A program made the position numbers and the translations under genes. The notes under the pieces were generated by a model. The model saw only the letters and a list, made by a program, of their open reading frames with translations, was not told the origin of the DNA and searched no databases. A stretch of 16,105 nucleotides of DNA, taken from assembly GCA_937888615.1 (NCBI GenBank), contig CALABZ010000284.1:1-16105 (forward strand). The letters run 5' to 3'. Positions 14,667 to 16,105 of this stretch are shown here, piece by piece. Each line of letters opens with the position of its first letter. The first letter of the stretch is position 1. The DNA comes from an uncultured Lentisphaeria bacterium (GTDB lineage Bacteria; Verrucomicrobiota; Lentisphaeria; Victivallales; Victivallaceae).

Positions 14667-16105
14667 TTACAGCCCCAGCAGCCGGACCGCAAAAATCCGG
14701 CAGACGGGGTTACGGATATGGGCAGCTAATTCCAGCTGGCAGACACGAATAAAGCCATTGCCGATTTTCTTTTCCGCAACTGCCGTTTCAGCGTTCCAGT
14801 CCGCTTTCCAGTCTCCGTTTCCGCTGGTAAGTATGGGCTGCCATTTTTCATCACCGCCGCTGAAAGTAGATGACATAAAAGGAGTCACACAGTCATGCCG
14901 TTCATCATACCAAAAACGAAAATCATTTGTCTTGAATCCCTCAACCAGCCGGTGCCCTGTCCGGCATGAGACAAAATGAACCGGCCCCATCCCGCATTTC
15001 CTGACCGTCAATTCCGTTCCGGCAATCATGTGCCGCCCGGGCGGAAGTTCCAGAAAAACGACTGTCGCACCCGATTCAGCCCGTTCCACGAGCAAATCCA
15101 TCACTCCGGCGGCCTTGGCCGGATCGTCGACAATAATAGTCTCCGCCTCCTGTATATTATCGGTAAACACCGCCGGTATTCCCAGTTTCTCCGCCAGTTC
15201 CGCGGCCGGACCGTTTTCCTTGCCAAGTACAAGGACATGGCGTTTACACGAGGGTACCGCGCAGTCCGGAAATATATCCATTGTCAATGACGTGTCATGC
15301 AGCAGCACACCTTTATCATCCACAAGGCCGATTCTGACGGAGCATTCGGACCGCTTGCTGATCTCCGGCACTTTAAATCGTATATATCCCTGGAATTTTG
15401 CGGAACATGCCGGAATGACAGCGGCAAACCGTCCGCTCTGGATTGGCTTATTGTCAAGTTCGACGTTGTACTGCAAAATATGATTCTCACCGGCATGCGC
15501 ATAGTCGTTGCAAATCCACACTTCCGGGGCAATCTCCTCGCCGACGAAGAAGGTCTGCCGGTCGGAACGCAGATTAACCATCAGCGGAGTAAGCGCTTCG
15601 CGATAGGCGAAATAGGCCGGTTTGGGGTTGCGGTCCACATCCATGATGGTTTTCATCCAGCCCGCCGGGAAAGCGTCGATGAAGAGGTGAATTGCAAAGG
15701 AGGTCATTCCGGTATTCCGTCTGAATGCCTCGGTCATTAAACGAGTCGCCCAGGCCTGATGGGACTGACTGGCGCTCACCCATTCCGCCAGCGATTTTTG
15801 TCCGGCAAACCACATATAATAAAAGCGTCCGGTTTGACAACCCCGGTAATTTTCCGACATGATGCGGTCGGGAGTCCACTCGACGTCCTCTTCCGGCGTC
15901 TGCGGCAACCAGGACGCAGGATAATATTTTCTCATGGTTTCCACCGGGTCGAGTCCCTCGGCGCCGAATTCGCCGCAACCGTAGCGCCAGCCGGGCTTGA
16001 CCGCCTGCCAATAACCTTTGTGAAGTTTTCCGATATCCACGCCGTGTCCGTTATACCAGCCGCAATAGCAGTGATTGTCCGGAAAACCCGGAGCGGGAGG
16101 ATTGT
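14667..16105 (-). CDS. GH2-type glycoside hydrolase, C-terminal part (5' end off window)
   Basis: The minus-strand frame is open from the window edge to a TAA at 14667-14669, so at least 478 residues of a longer protein are present. The visible part begins within a GH2-type (beta/alpha)8 barrel: DNHCYCGWYNGHGVDIGKLH, then WRYGCGEFGAEGLDPVE, where the Glu of CGEFG sits where the catalytic nucleophile of GH2 enzymes is found. GMTSFAIHLFIDAFPAGWMK and PKPAYFAYREALTPLMVNLR close the barrel, as in GH2 beta-galactosidase/mannosidase-like proteins. After about residue 190 come a beta-sandwich (FFVGEEIAPEVWICND) and a flavodoxin-like alpha/beta region (HVLVLGKENGPAAELAEKLG, ETIIVDDP) like the GATase-type domain of some galactosidases. 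A GTG at 16040 is only an internal codon. Exact specificity cannot be read. It likely forms an operon with the EamA transporter. Confidence 0.85.
   Translation of the reverse strand, partial: NPPAPGFPDNHCYCGWYNGHGVDIGKLHKGYWQAVKPGWRYGCGEFGAEGLDPVETMRKYYPASWLPQTPEEDVEWTPDRIMSENYRGCQTGRFYYMWFAGQKSLAEWVSASQSHQAWATRLMTEAFRRNTGMTSFAIHLFIDAFPAGWMKTIMDVDRNPKPAYFAYREALTPLMVNLRSDRQTFFVGEEIAPEVWICNDYAHAGENHILQYNVELDNKPIQSGRFAAVIPACSAKFQGYIRFKVPEISKRSECSVRIGLVDDKGVLLHDTSLTMDIFPDCAVPSCKRHVLVLGKENGPAAELAEKLGIPAVFTDNIQEAETIIVDDPAKAAGVMDLLVERAESGATVVFLELPPGRHMIAGTELTVRKCGMGPVHFVSCRTGHRLVEGFKTNDFRFWYDERHDCVTPFMSSTFSGGDEKWQPILTSGNGDWKADWNAETAVAEKKIGNGFIRVCQLELAAHIRNPVCRIFAVRLLGL

Noticed and set aside
15574..16011. 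145-codon minus-strand frame inside the GH2 gene
   Set aside because: It overlaps a frame with clear GH2 motifs and has none of its own.
1..16105. CRISPR array, tRNA or rRNA genes
   Set aside because: No regularly spaced direct repeats and no recognisable tRNA arm or rRNA sequence were seen on either strand.

Overview
The window looks like accessory chromosome from a Lentisphaerota bacterium (Victivallis/Lentisphaera-like). This rests on one pseudopilin that pairs a type IV pilin N-terminus with an H-X9-DG C-terminal motif, on a GntR regulator with a LacI-like effector domain, and on a long sodium/solute symporter next to secreted polysaccharide-degradation-type proteins. The phylum assignment is inference from protein style; no rRNA or marker gene is present.

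Layout. (1) 1-452: the 3' part of a degraded IS5-group insertion sequence. (2) 412-1046: about 600 bp with no intact gene. (3) 1047-7484: a plus-strand locus that starts with a near-consensus sigma-70 promoter and a perfect 16-bp palindrome just downstream of the predicted transcription start. It runs through a GntR/LacI-type regulator, a pseudopilin, a secreted transglutaminase-like protein, a secreted TIM-barrel glycosidase-like protein with a carbohydrate-binding-type C-terminus, and a cytosolic beta-propeller. The last four genes are separated by only 13-37 bp and are probably one transcript. (4) 7485-7981: about 500 bp without a credible gene, holding a 13-bp inverted repeat. (5) 7982-10288: a sodium/solute symporter. 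(6) 10289-13500: an insertion-sequence graveyard. It contains an IS5-group N-terminal fragment, an apparently intact IS1634-type (IS4 superfamily) element with 26-bp terminal inverted repeats, and an IS630 pseudogene whose C-terminal codons are interrupted by the IS1634-type element. (7) 13529-13700: a frameshifted gene remnant. (8) 13705-16105: a minus-strand pair, a GH2-type glycoside hydrolase (5' part off the window) followed by a 10-TM DMT/EamA-type transporter.

How it fits together (inference): the regulator probably senses a sugar-like ligand and controls itself through the palindrome, and possibly the secreted proteins downstream. Those proteins would process an extracellular glycan or glycoprotein, and the symporter, or the separate GH2/EamA unit, would import products. 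The combination of a secreted transglutaminase-like protein, an unclassified TIM-barrel protein and a pseudopilin is the least familiar part of the window. At sequence level the most striking items are a perfect 20-bp-stem hairpin inside the IS1634-type transposase gene and a textbook intrinsic terminator placed upstream of that gene's start.
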